DNA of 64,000 nucleotides from an uncultured Eggerthellaceae bacterium. Its GTDB lineage: Bacteria > Actinomycetota > Coriobacteriia > Coriobacteriales > Eggerthellaceae. The notes under the pieces are model-generated. The model made no database searches. It was not told where the DNA came from and saw nothing but the letters and a program-made list of their open reading frames with translations. The stretch spans positions 161,289 to 225,288 of the forward strand of contig CALBGP010000029.1 in the NCBI GenBank assembly GCA_937892845.1, given 5' to 3'. The position numbers were made by a program, and so were the translations under genes. Below, in pieces: positions 16,660 to 25,552 of this stretch (the stretch's first letter is position 1; the number at the start of each line of letters is the position of its first letter).

Positions 16660-19455
16660 CTATTCACCGATTTTCTCTGCATACAGTCGGAAAAGGTGTG
16701 CCACGATCTTCTCCTCGTCGCCCTTGAAGTCGACCCCGTAGGCGGCCTCGACGGCTGCGTCGAGGGCCCTGTGGGCGTGCATGAGGTCTGGGAAGAACGT
16801 CTCATTGTCCGGGTCGTACATATCGGCGAGGGTTGCCCCCTCCTGCGCGAAGCGCGCGTCGAGCACGGCCCGAGCGCAACGCTCCACCTCCTCGCGCTGG
16901 GAATCGGACGGCTCCGGCCAAACGAAGTTGTTATAGACCACACCACCCGAGTAGCGGTAATCACTTTTGAGCCGCCCGCAGACGGTGCGCATCCAAGCGT
17001 TGTGGAATTGCGAATGGAGTACGCCAAAGTGATAGATCGAGGCATTTGGAATGAGCTTCACAAGATTGCTGCACAACGTGTCGGGACCTATGAAACCCAT
17101 TGGGATATATCGCCGTCTCTCGGAGGAGACTTCGGGAATAACGATCGAATTGCCCCTCGGCATATTCTCGACATGGAACCGGGCGGGAGTCTCCGCCAGT
17201 TTGCGCGTCGGGGCGCTCTTGCTCGCGAGACGATAATCGCGGACGGCTTCGATGCGCTCACGGCAACGCGGCAGGCCCTTCAGCTCGGAGAAGGTCGCGT
17301 TTCCGAGGTAGAGGCACCAACGGCTCTCCCCATGCAGGAACTCCCTTGCCCCGATCCACTTGCGGAAGTAGGGCTCCACACCGGGTTCGGACTTCAGGAA
17401 TTCAGCCTTCTCGTCATCGCTGAACAGATAAAACCCGCCGTCGATGGGCTTGTTGCCGATACCGATCTTGGGAACGTCGCAGATGGGCGCGCTTCGGTTC
17501 CACACGAACGCATCTGGTGCGTCGGCCAGATAGGCGTTGATGTTCCTCGGATGCCTCAGCTCCTCAGGTGCATCGGGCGTCTCATGCAGGTACAGCCGCT
17601 TCTCGACGGTCTCGCGGGAGAAGCCTACGATGACGCAGAACACGTGGGCCTTGTCCATCGCCTCGTTGTCCCATCGGAACGTGTTGTGGGCGAAGTCGAT
17701 GTGGATCCCCATGTCGTGCAGGGGCTTCCAGAGGTTCGCCACCTGCTCGCCCTGGCAGATGGAGTTGGTCGAGACCAGGGCGCACCTGGTGTGCTTTCCC
17801 TGCGTGAATCTTGCGGCCTTCATGTACCAGGCGCCGCAGAAGTCGATGTTGCCCGCGTTCTTCGCGCCGTCGAACACCGACAGCAGGTCCGCCTTCTGCT
17901 CCTTGGACTGGTTACGCGCTCCCAGGAACGGCGGGTTGCCGACGAGGTAGGTGAGGTCTGCGGGGAACACCTCGGCCCAGTCGGTCGTAAGGGCGTTTCC
18001 CTCGCGCAGGTTGCCGAGGTTGCGCAGCGGCAGGAAGTCGAACTGGTAGCCCGGCAGGATCTCCTGCGTCTTGCGCAGCATCTGCTCCTCGGTGATCCAC
18101 AGAGCGGTCTTTGCGACCGACACGGCGAAGTCGTTGATCTCGATGCCGTAGAACTGGTCGAGCGAGACACGGATTGGGTTGTCCAACACGCCGTAAAGCG
18201 CCGTCTGGTCGCCGTGCTCGTCTTCGATGATTCGGTTCTCTATGGTGCGCAGCTGGCGGTACGCCTCGGTGAGGAAGTTGCCGGAGCCGCAGGCGGGGTC
18301 GCCGACCGTGATCTTCGAGATCTTGTCGTGCAGCGCCTCGAGCATCTGCTGGCGTTTAGCCCCGGACCTCTCGCCCTCCGCCGCGTGGAGCTCCGCCCAC
18401 AGCTCATCGAGGAATAGAGGTCTCAGGCAGCGCTCGATGTTCTCGACGCTCGTGTAGTGCATGCCGCCCGCATGGCGGGTCTCGGGGTTCAGGGTGCCTT
18501 CGAACACGCCGCCGAAGATGACGCCCGAGATCTCGCGCCAATCGAAGCCACGCGATGCGTCCTCAATCGCGTCGGCGATTTCCTCGGTCATCTGGGGGAT
18601 GACGATGGACCGGTCGGAGAAAAGACCGCCGTTGACGTAGGGGAAAGCCGCTACGTCGTCGTCCGCGTACTCGTCGCGCTCCTCGTAGGGAGTGTCGATG
18701 GTCTCGAACAGTGTGGCGAGCTTGCGGCGCAGCTTGCTCGGGTCGCCCTTGCAGAAGTCGCCGAAGGCGAAGTGCGATTGCAGCAGGTCGGCGTCCTCGG
18801 CGTAGAGCAGGAAAATGATGCGGGTGATGAGGACGTTGAGGGAACGCTGCTCCTCCTCATCGGTGTCGATATGGTGGTACTGCTTCGAGAGGGCGTCGTA
18901 GAGGCGCGAGACGTGCCGACCGGCCTCGACGGACAGCTCCTGCTCTTTGTGGAGGCGACTGGATTCCTTGGAGGTGAGAAAGCTCAAGAGGTACAGGTGG
19001 TTCGGCAGCTCTTCCAGGGAAAACTCCTGCACCGTGTCCTCGGGGCGCTCCTCGTCCAGATCATAGAGGCGGAACGTCTCGAAGTTGCACGTCATGAGCC
19101 AGCGCGGGCGCTCGGAGTACGGCAGGTGCTGGGCGTACCATGTTGCCTGTTGATAGGGGGTTTCAAGCCCGCCGTTGCGGGGCTCTGGCTTGTCGAGGTC
19201 CACGCCCACGGACTTCTGCTCGCACAGGAAGTGATGGTCGCTCACGAACACGTCGATGCGCCGCCCGCGCACCTTGCGCTCGAAGTCCACGAACGTGGCC
19301 ATGGAGCTCGACGGCACGCCAAGGACGTTCACCAACAGGTCCTGCCAGAACTTGGCGGTATCCTGCTGCTCGTTGTTCTTGCCCTCAGGCACCTTGTCGA
19401 GTATCGACCGCCAACGTTGCACAAACTCCTTGGCGTCAGATTTGGTACCAGCCAT
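16660..19455 (-). CDS. Type IIL (MmeI-like) restriction-modification enzyme, apparently intact
   Basis: 931 residues from ATG 19455, chosen because GGAGGT lies 5 bases upstream; the longer frame to 19527 lacks a site. It is a single-chain enzyme: the N-terminal nuclease has VDFERKVRGRRIDVF...CEQKS (D/ExK), then a helical linker, the N6-adenine methyltransferase has DPACGSGNFL and VGNPPFLG, then a target-recognition region and the C-terminal end HLFRLYAEKIGE. It methylates one strand of its site and cuts at a distance. It is paralogous to 1658-4559 but has no dinucleotide tract and remains in frame. mrr follows, coupled. Confidence 0.85.
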   Translation of the reverse strand: MAGTKSDAKEFVQRWRSILDKVPEGKNNEQQDTAKFWQDLLVNVLGVPSSSMATFVDFERKVRGRRIDVFVSDHHFLCEQKSVGVDLDKPEPRNGGLETPYQQATWYAQHLPYSERPRWLMTCNFETFRLYDLDEERPEDTVQEFSLEELPNHLYLLSFLTSKESSRLHKEQELSVEAGRHVSRLYDALSKQYHHIDTDEEEQRSLNVLITRIIFLLYAEDADLLQSHFAFGDFCKGDPSKLRRKLATLFETIDTPYEERDEYADDDVAAFPYVNGGLFSDRSIVIPQMTEEIADAIEDASRGFDWREISGVIFGGVFEGTLNPETRHAGGMHYTSVENIERCLRPLFLDELWAELHAAEGERSGAKRQQMLEALHDKISKITVGDPACGSGNFLTEAYRQLRTIENRIIEDEHGDQTALYGVLDNPIRVSLDQFYGIEINDFAVSVAKTALWITEEQMLRKTQEILPGYQFDFLPLRNLGNLREGNALTTDWAEVFPADLTYLVGNPPFLGARNQSKEQKADLLSVFDGAKNAGNIDFCGAWYMKAARFTQGKHTRCALVSTNSICQGEQVANLWKPLHDMGIHIDFAHNTFRWDNEAMDKAHVFCVIVGFSRETVEKRLYLHETPDAPEELRHPRNINAYLADAPDAFVWNRSAPICDVPKIGIGNKPIDGGFYLFSDDEKAEFLKSEPGVEPYFRKWIGAREFLHGESRWCLYLGNATFSELKGLPRCRERIEAVRDYRLASKSAPTRKLAETPARFHVENMPRGNSIVIPEVSSERRRYIPMGFIGPDTLCSNLVKLIPNASIYHFGVLHSQFHNAWMRTVCGRLKSDYRYSGGVVYNNFVWPEPSDSQREEVERCARAVLDARFAQEGATLADMYDPDNETFFPDLMHAHRALDAAVEAAYGVDFKGDEEKIVAHLFRLYAEKIGE

Positions 19456-19505
19456 GACGACCTCCGTAAAATCGCCTCTTGTCATTGTAGAACATGATCC
19501 CCAAG

Positions 19506-19569
19506 CCCCGATTTCGCATTGACGCACCGGCTGCTACGGCTCCAAGGTCGCAAGCGGCGCAACCACCAC
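19506..19569. repeat. 64-bp direct repeat, copy 1 (3' end of DUF4143 gene)
   Basis: Matches 20996-21059 with 3 differences in 64 bases. It covers the last 12 codons of the DUF4143 gene (VVVAPLATLEP) and 28 bases beyond the stop. The two copies enclose a 1.4-kb unit of ATPase gene plus repeat array, which could recombine out. Confidence 0.9.
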
Positions 19570-20802
19570 GCCGTCCTCCCGGCGATACGCCGTAGCCGTC
19601 CCGGTAAGAACCATCAAAAATGACGGCTCTCCCTCAATGTCGGCATCGATTTTGGCGGCGAGCTTCTTGAGATTCTCAGCCGCGGAATCGATCTGACGCA
19701 ATCCGAGCTTCACCTCGACGAGCGCCCAGCGCCCGTCGTTGAGAACCAATACCGCATCCGCCTCGAGCCCGGTCTTATCCCGATAGTGATACACGGTGCC
19801 CTCGAGAGCATCCGCGTACACACGAAGGTCTCGCACGCACATGGATTCGAACAACAGCCCGAACATCTCAAAATCTTGCAACAGTTTTTCCGGCGTCGCG
19901 TTGAGCATGGCAGCCGCGATCGAGGGATCGCACACGTGCCGCGTGGGACTTGTACGGACAGCGGTCTTCGAACGCAGACGCGGGGCCCACGCGTCCATAT
20001 CTTCCAAAACGCATGCCCGCGTAAGGGCATCGATATATTCGGATAGCGTATCGCGCGAGGGAGGCTCTCCCTGCATGTCCGCGGCGATAGTCGTCAAGCT
20101 CGCTTCTGAGGCGATGTTTCTGGCATATGACCTCAAAATCGAGCGCATCCAGGTTCGATTGCGACGCACCCCGTCGATCTGCTCGATATCGGCATCAAGC
20201 AGCTCGGTCACATAATCACGCGCCATCTCAAGGGCGATTTCGCGAGATGTCTCGGTTACCGCCTCGGGCCATCCCCCACGGCACACTGCATAGGCAATGT
20301 CCTCGATATCAAAGTTCGCCAGCGATGCGACATCGGTATCTCCATCGAAAAGCCTGGCAAGCGAAACACCGCATGCAGACTCTCCCGATTCGAACAGCGA
20401 CATCGTGCGCATGGTCATACGGGCAATCCGGCCAACTCCCGAATGTGCAGGCTGCTCCGTCTTCCGTGGAGTTGCGGATCCCGTGAGAATAAAACGCCCG
20501 CGTCCCCGACCTCGGTCTATTTCATAGCGAACGGCATCCCAAAGCTGCGGGGCCATTTGCCATTCGTCGATGAGCCGCGGCTCCGCGCCCGCAAGCAAAA
20601 GCGATGGCTTTAAGTCCGCCAATTGGAGATAGCTGGGGCCGTTGTCCGGATCTTGCAGGTACACGCCGCTCGCAGAGGCTCGCGCCGCAGTCGCGGTCTT
20701 GCCGCACCACTTGGGACCCTTGATCTGAACCGCTCCCGCAGTCCTCAACTTACGCTCGAGTACGCGATCGGCGACGCGCGGAAGATAATCGACTTCCGTC
20801 AT
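19534..20802 (-). CDS. DUF4143-family ATPase (AAA_14)
   Basis: 422 residues from ATG 20802, chosen because AGGAGGG lies 6 bases upstream. P-loop GPKWCGKTATA (about residues 28-38), Walker-B region LIDEWQMAP, sensor RFILTGSATP, and a C-terminal PD-(D/E)XK-like segment ending ADAVLVLNDGRWALVEVKLG. The family is widespread in anaerobes with no settled biochemical role; it is often linked to defence or toxin-antitoxin-like loci. Here it closes the restriction cluster beside tRNA-Arg. Three 15-bp repeats at 23-bp period lie 84 bases upstream, and the gene is bracketed by 64-bp direct repeats. Confidence 0.8.
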   Translation of the reverse strand: MTEVDYLPRVADRVLERKLRTAGAVQIKGPKWCGKTATAARASASGVYLQDPDNGPSYLQLADLKPSLLLAGAEPRLIDEWQMAPQLWDAVRYEIDRGRGRGRFILTGSATPRKTEQPAHSGVGRIARMTMRTMSLFESGESACGVSLARLFDGDTDVASLANFDIEDIAYAVCRGGWPEAVTETSREIALEMARDYVTELLDADIEQIDGVRRNRTWMRSILRSYARNIASEASLTTIAADMQGEPPSRDTLSEYIDALTRACVLEDMDAWAPRLRSKTAVRTSPTRHVCDPSIAAAMLNATPEKLLQDFEMFGLLFESMCVRDLRVYADALEGTVYHYRDKTGLEADAVLVLNDGRWALVEVKLGLRQIDSAAENLKKLAAKIDADIEGEPSFLMVLTGTATAYRREDGVVVAPLATLEP

Positions 20803-20885
20803 ACCAAACCCTCCTGCATGAAAAGCTTTCCTGTTCATATGATACCGCTATTGTACTGGCTTTTCCGCAAGGTGGCTTATTTTAA

Positions 20886-20946
20886 TTCCATAAGTTGGAC
20901 TGTTTCAGTTCCGCAAGTTGGACGAATAGAATTCCGCGAGTTGGCC
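20886..20946. repeat. Direct-repeat array TTCC(G/A)(C/T)(A/G)AGTTGG, 3 units, period 23 bp
   Basis: 15-bp units at 20886-20900, 20909-20923 and 20932-20946 are exactly 23 bp apart with 2-4 differences between them. The array is upstream of the minus-strand DUF4143 start at 20802. The unit sequence differs from the arrays at 1.6 and 15.8 kb, but the period is nearly the same. Confidence 0.88.
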
Positions 20947-20995
20947 TAGTGCGCGAACCTGAACAAACAGCCGCGCACAAAACCGGAACCCGCAA

Positions 20996-21059
20996 CCCCG
21001 ATTCCGCATTGACGCACCGGCGGCTACGGCTCCAAGGTCGCAAGCGGAGCAACCACCAC
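20996..21059. repeat. 64-bp direct repeat, copy 2 (orphan 3' end of a second DUF4143 gene)
   Basis: Encodes the same VVVAPLATLEP-stop on the minus strand as copy 1 but has no gene body upstream; it abuts the terminator of tRNA-Arg. It is probably the residue of a tandem paralogue lost by deletion, or a trace of cassette insertion. Confidence 0.85.
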
Positions 21060-21076
21060 TTCCCGGGAAAACAAAG

Positions 21077-21105
21077 CAGGCCAGAGGATCGATGCCTCTG
21101 GCCTG
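21077..21105 (-). terminator. Rho-independent terminator of tRNA-Arg
   Basis: Perfect 11-bp inverted repeat CAGGCCAGAGG / CCTCTGGCCTG with a 7-base loop, 11 bases past the tRNA 3' end. It is followed on the minus strand by GCTTTGTTTTCC. Confidence 0.75.
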
Positions 21106-21115
21106 TGATTTCACC

Positions 21116-21191
21116 TGGTGCCCCCGGCGCGATTCGAACGCGCGACACCCGCTTTAGGAGAGCGGTGCTCTATCCCCTGAGCTACGGAGGC
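21116..21191 (-). tRNA. tRNA-Arg (anticodon CCT)
   Basis: 76 bases with an encoded CCA. The acceptor stem GCCTCCG pairs with CGGGGGC (one G-U pair). The D stem is GCTC/GAGC, the anticodon stem CCGCT/AGCGG encloses CTCCTAA, and the T loop is TTCGAAT. It reads AGG codons. The defence cluster ends right at its 3' side, consistent with the common use of tRNA genes as island borders; no att duplication of the tRNA end was found. Confidence 0.95.
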
Positions 21192-21326
21192 AATCAAACA
21201 AGTTCGTCTATTTTACCACCCTTTGCGCATGGCGAAGCGAGAAAACCGAAGTCCCGCATAGACAGCGCCTCCCCCATCACCTGCCGCAAACCCCAAGGAC
21301 AACGGTGCCTGCAGGCGAATGGCCAT

Positions 21327-21374
21327 CTTAATGCAACCTTAATCTCTCGCGACCAATCTTAACACTGCATTAAG
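21327..21374. promoter_or_regulatory. Inverted repeat in the kdp leader, candidate KdpE operator region
   Basis: CTTAATGCA (21327-21335) and its complement TGCATTAAG (21366-21374) lie 31 bases apart, about 140 bases before kdpF, with further CTTAA words between (around 21338 and 21358). The region is less GC-rich than its surroundings. A KdpE role is inferred from position only. Confidence 0.4.
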
Positions 21375-21514
21375 GCTCTTCCGCATACCTTTGTATCGCC
21401 TGGAAATGCGAGCGCAAGACCATTCCGTGAAAGCACATCGGGCCGGGAAAAGCCCCGGCTCCAAAGCGGTCGGTCCGATGCGCCGCGCGATAGAAGCAAA
21501 CCGAAAGGAGCAAC

Positions 21515-21607
21515 ATGTCACTGGTAACGGGCATCGTGGGCGCAATCGGCGTAGCCTCGATGCTGTATCTCTTCTACATCCTGCTCGGCGGAGGTGAACG
21601 GCGATGA
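21515..21607 (+). CDS. kdpF: Potassium-transporting ATPase small subunit KdpF
   Basis: A 30-residue peptide starting MSLVTGIVGA and ending LLGGGERR: one hydrophobic helix with a charged end. It is preceded by AAAGGAG and overlaps kdpA by ATGA. KdpF is a single-helix peptide that stabilises the KdpABC complex. Its position, size and topology match, though sequence conservation in this family is low. Confidence 0.8.
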   Translation: MSLVTGIVGAIGVASMLYLFYILLGGGERR

Positions 21608-23409
21608 TGGACGAACTCGTTGAATACGGCGCATACGTTGCGCTGCTCATCGCACTGGCGATCCCTCTGTCCGCGTACATCAATCGCGTGATGGCCGGCG
21701 AGTACGGCCCCATCTCGCGCGTGCTGGCACCCGTCGAACGCGGCATCTACCGCATGACCGGCGTGAGCCCGCGCGATTCCATGAACTGGAAGCGCTACAT
21801 GGTCTGCGTGCTGGCGTTCTCCGCGATTTCGCTGATCGCCCTCATGGCAATCCTCATGCTGCAGGGTGTCCTGCCCTTCAATCCCCAGGGCTTCGACGGC
21901 CTGTCCTGGCACCTGGCGTTCAACACCGCAGCAAGCTTCGTGACCAATACCAACTGGCAGTCCTACTCCGGCGAAGCCGCTCTCAGCTACTTCTCGCAGG
22001 CCATCGGCCTGACGGTGCAGAACTTCGTCACCCCCGCCGTTGGCATGGCCGTGCTGTTCGCGCTCTTCCGCGGAATCACAGGCGAAGGCATCGATGCACT
22101 TGGCAACTTCTTCACAGACGCCACACGTGCACTGCTGTTCGTGCTGCTGCCGTTGTCCCTGGTCGTTGCCATGATCGATGTCGCCCAGGGTTCCCCGCAG
22201 AACCTCAACGACTATGAAACCGTGCAGCTCGTTGAACCTGTCGGCCTTGACGCCGAAGGCAACGTGGTCGCTGCCGACGACCCGGCAGCGGTCGAAACGG
22301 TGACCGAAGGCGTGATCCCCATGGGACCTCAGGCCAGCCAGGTGGCCATCAAACAGCTCGGCACCAACGGCGGCGGCTTCAACGGGGTCAATTCCGCATC
22401 CCCGCTTGAGAACCCCACACCCTTCACCAACCTGATCCAGTGCATCTCGCTGCTGCTGATCCCGTTCGCCCTGATCTTCAGCTTCGGCCGTTTCGTGGCC
22501 GACCGTCGCCAGGGACGCGCCATCTTCGCAGCCGTCATGGTGCTCTTTCTCACATGCCTGGCAGTTGTCGCATGGGCCGAAATCGCGGCAACGCCCCAGT
22601 TGGCACAGGACGGCGCCGTGTACATGGGCACCAGCGGCCAGTCTGGCGGCAACATGGAGGGCAAGGAGACCCGCTTCGGCGTGACCGACTCCGCCCTATG
22701 GACCGTCTTCACCACCTCGGCATCCAATGGCTCCGTGAACTCGATGCTCGATTCGTACACCCCGCTCGGCGGCATGGTTCCCATGATTCTCATGGCCCTC
22801 GGCGAAATCGTCGGTGGCGGCGTGGGCTGCGGTCTGTACTCCATGATCGGCTTCGTGCTGCTGACCGTCTTCGTCGCCGGTTTGATGGTGGGCCGCACCC
22901 CCGAATATCTGGGCAAGAAGATCGGTCCTCGCGAAATGCGCATGGCCACGATCTTGTGCATCACCACCCCCGTGGTCATCCTGGTCGGTGCGGCAATCAT
23001 GTGCATGGATCCTGCCACCGTGGAAAGCCTGAACAACGACGGCGCACACGGTTTCTCCGAAGTGCTCTACGCGGCCATCTCCGCAGGCGGCAACAACGGC
23101 TCTGCCTTCGCCGGCCTGACGGCAGACACCCCTATGATCAACACCGTCCTGGGCGTTGAAATGCTCGCGAACCGATTCATCCCCGTGGCTGCAGCATTGG
23201 CGCTGGCAGGCAGCCTTGGCGCACGCCGCAAGGTGGCCGAAAACGCCGGCACACTGTCCACATGCAACTTCGTCTTCGTATTCCTGCTCATCGTGATCAT
23301 CTTGCTCATCGGCGCACTCTCCATGTTCCCCGCCCTTGCACTGGGCCCCGTGGCCGAACACCTTTCGATGATTCTGAGCTCTGCCGCAAGCACCGCGGCA
23401 GCACTGTAG
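21604..23409 (+). CDS. kdpA: Potassium-transporting ATPase subunit A (channel subunit)
   Basis: 601 residues, somewhat longer than the usual 550-560, with about ten membrane segments. The selectivity-filter motif KQLGTNGGGFNGVNSASP is clear, followed by ENPTPFTN. Another filter-like segment, GGNNGSAFAG, occurs near residue 500. It selects and passes K+ toward the KdpB pump. It is translationally coupled to kdpF and followed by kdpB after 16 bases. The extra length sits in a loop around residues 200-250 rich in Asp, Glu and Ala. Confidence 0.95.
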   Translation: MMDELVEYGAYVALLIALAIPLSAYINRVMAGEYGPISRVLAPVERGIYRMTGVSPRDSMNWKRYMVCVLAFSAISLIALMAILMLQGVLPFNPQGFDGLSWHLAFNTAASFVTNTNWQSYSGEAALSYFSQAIGLTVQNFVTPAVGMAVLFALFRGITGEGIDALGNFFTDATRALLFVLLPLSLVVAMIDVAQGSPQNLNDYETVQLVEPVGLDAEGNVVAADDPAAVETVTEGVIPMGPQASQVAIKQLGTNGGGFNGVNSASPLENPTPFTNLIQCISLLLIPFALIFSFGRFVADRRQGRAIFAAVMVLFLTCLAVVAWAEIAATPQLAQDGAVYMGTSGQSGGNMEGKETRFGVTDSALWTVFTTSASNGSVNSMLDSYTPLGGMVPMILMALGEIVGGGVGCGLYSMIGFVLLTVFVAGLMVGRTPEYLGKKIGPREMRMATILCITTPVVILVGAAIMCMDPATVESLNNDGAHGFSEVLYAAISAGGNNGSAFAGLTADTPMINTVLGVEMLANRFIPVAAALALAGSLGARRKVAENAGTLSTCNFVFVFLLIVIILLIGALSMFPALALGPVAEHLSMILSSAASTAAAL

Positions 23410-23425
23410 GTCAGGTAGGTAGAAT

Positions 23426-25540
23426 ATGCTCGAATCCACATTCAACCGCTCCGACGCAGACCTGAAAAACCAGGCTGTGCGCGCACTGCGCGATGCAGTG
23501 TCGAAACTATCCATCCGCGACCAGGCGAAAAATCCCGTCATGCTGATGGTGTACATCTCTGCTCTGCTCACCACCGCCCTGTTCGCCTTGTCGCTGTTCG
23601 GCATCGCCGATGCGCAGCCGGGCTATATCGCCGCCATCACCGCAGTTCTGTGGCTCACCGTCCTGTTCGCCAACTTCGCCGAAGCCCTGGCCGAAAGCCG
23701 CGGCAAAGCCCAAGCCGATTCCCTGCGCGCCGCCAAACAGGATGTCACCGCCCACAAGGTCAACGAAGGCCTGGTGGCAAAAGGCTCCCATGTGGAAGAT
23801 CCCGCCGAATTCTTCCTTCTGCACGCCGACGATGTGAGCTCTTCCACCTTGCGGCGCGAAAGCATGTTCTTCGTGTCCGCAGGCGAGCAGATTCCAGCCG
23901 ACGGCGAGGTGATCATGGGAGCCGCATCGGTCGACGAAAGCGCCATCACAGGCGAATCCGCACCCGTGATCCGCGAAGCGGGCGGCGACCGTTCGTCTGT
24001 CACCGGAGGCACCACGGTGCTTTCCGACTGGCTGGTCGTCCGCGTCAGCGCCGAGAACGGCCATAGCTTCCTGGACCAGATGATCGCCATGGTGGAATCT
24101 GCAGTGCGCAAAAAGACCCCTAACGAGCTGGCGCTCGAAACCCTATTGGTAGCACTGACTCTGGTATTTCTGCTGGTAGCCATGTCGTTGTTCACCTTCA
24201 GCGATTTTTCCGCAGGACAATCCGGCACAAAGAACCCCACATCCGTGACATCGCTGATCGCATTGTTCGTCTGCCTTGCGCCCACCACCATCGGTGCCCT
24301 TCTCTCCGCCATCGGCATCGCAGGCATGAGTCGTCTGAACAGGGCGAACGTACTGGCCATGAGCGGGCGCGCCGTTGAAGCCGCCGGCGACGTGGATGTG
24401 CTGCTGCTCGATAAGACCGGCACCATCACCCTGGGCAACCGCCAGGCCGCCGAATTCATCCCCGTTGACGGCGCAACCGAGCGCGAGGTCGCCGACGCCG
24501 CCCAGCTCGCAAGCCTCACCGATGAGACCCCCGAAGGCCGCAGCATCGTGATCCTGGCCAAGGAGCGCTTCGGAATCCGCCAACGCGAGATCTCCGGCTC
24601 CGGCATGCGCACCGTGCCCTTCACCGCGCAGACCCGCATGAGCGGCGTCGACTTCGACGGCCACGAAGTGCGCAAGGGCGCAGCCGACGCGGTCCGCGCC
24701 TACGTCGAAGCCGCCGGCGGCACCTACAGCGCCGAATGCGCGAAGGCAGCCGAAGACATCGCCAAGGCGGGCGGCACCCCGCTGCTAGTCGCACGCGACC
24801 GCCGCATCCTGGGCGTGGTCTATCTGAAGGACGTCGTCAAGCAGGGCATCAAGGAGAACTTCGCCGACCTGCGCACGATGGGCATCAAGACCGTCATGAT
24901 CACGGGCGACAACCCGCTGACTGCCGCCGCAATCGCCGCCGAAGCGGGCGTAGACGACTTCATCGCCGAAGCCACCCCCGAGACCAAACTGGAAGCGATC
25001 CGCCGCTACCAGGCCGAAGGCCACATGGTCGCCATGACCGGCGACGGCACCAACGACGCCCCCGCACTTGCCCAGGCCGACGTGGCCGTGGCCATGAACA
25101 GCGGCACGCAGGCGGCCAAGGAAGCCGGCAACATGGTGGACCTGGATTCCAGCCCCACCAAGCTCATCGACATCGTGCGCATCGGCAAGCAGCTGCTCAT
25201 GACGCGCGGCGCCCTGACCACCTTCTCGATCGCCAACGACGTGGCGAAGTACTTCGCCATCATCCCCGCCCTGTTCGTTCCGCTGTATCCCCAGCTCGAG
25301 GCACTCAACATCATGCACCTCGCGAACCCGGCGACGGCGATCCTGGCCGCGGTCATCTACAACGCGCTCATCATCGTGGCGCTGATTCCGCTGGCCCTGC
25401 GCGGCGTCAACTACCGCGAAGCGCCCTCGCAGAGCCTGCTCACGCGCAACCTGCTCATCTACGGTGTCGGCGGCATCATCCTGCCCTTCGTCGCCATCAA
25501 ACTGCTCGACATGGTGCTGGCCGCCATGGGAATCATGTAG
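23426..25540 (+). CDS. kdpB: Potassium-transporting P-type ATPase subunit B
   Basis: 704 residues. P-type ATPase hallmarks: ITGESAPVI (actuator TGES), LLDKTGTITLG with the phosphorylated Asp near residue 329, and MTGDGTNDAPALAQADV. It hydrolyses ATP to drive K+ uptake in the KdpFABC complex at low external potassium. The stop is followed by kdpC after 12 bases behind an AGAAAGGACC ribosome-binding site. Confidence 0.96.
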   Translation: MLESTFNRSDADLKNQAVRALRDAVSKLSIRDQAKNPVMLMVYISALLTTALFALSLFGIADAQPGYIAAITAVLWLTVLFANFAEALAESRGKAQADSLRAAKQDVTAHKVNEGLVAKGSHVEDPAEFFLLHADDVSSSTLRRESMFFVSAGEQIPADGEVIMGAASVDESAITGESAPVIREAGGDRSSVTGGTTVLSDWLVVRVSAENGHSFLDQMIAMVESAVRKKTPNELALETLLVALTLVFLLVAMSLFTFSDFSAGQSGTKNPTSVTSLIALFVCLAPTTIGALLSAIGIAGMSRLNRANVLAMSGRAVEAAGDVDVLLLDKTGTITLGNRQAAEFIPVDGATEREVADAAQLASLTDETPEGRSIVILAKERFGIRQREISGSGMRTVPFTAQTRMSGVDFDGHEVRKGAADAVRAYVEAAGGTYSAECAKAAEDIAKAGGTPLLVARDRRILGVVYLKDVVKQGIKENFADLRTMGIKTVMITGDNPLTAAAIAAEAGVDDFIAEATPETKLEAIRRYQAEGHMVAMTGDGTNDAPALAQADVAVAMNSGTQAAKEAGNMVDLDSSPTKLIDIVRIGKQLLMTRGALTTFSIANDVAKYFAIIPALFVPLYPQLEALNIMHLANPATAILAAVIYNALIIVALIPLALRGVNYREAPSQSLLTRNLLIYGVGGIILPFVAIKLLDMVLAAMGIM

Positions 25541-25552
25541 AAAGGACCGACC

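Noticed and set aside
21116..21191. Attachment-site duplication of the tRNA-Arg 3' end
   Set aside because: No second copy of the tRNA 3' sequence was found near the left border of the block; the 64-bp repeat nearby is part of the DUF4143 gene, not of the tRNA.
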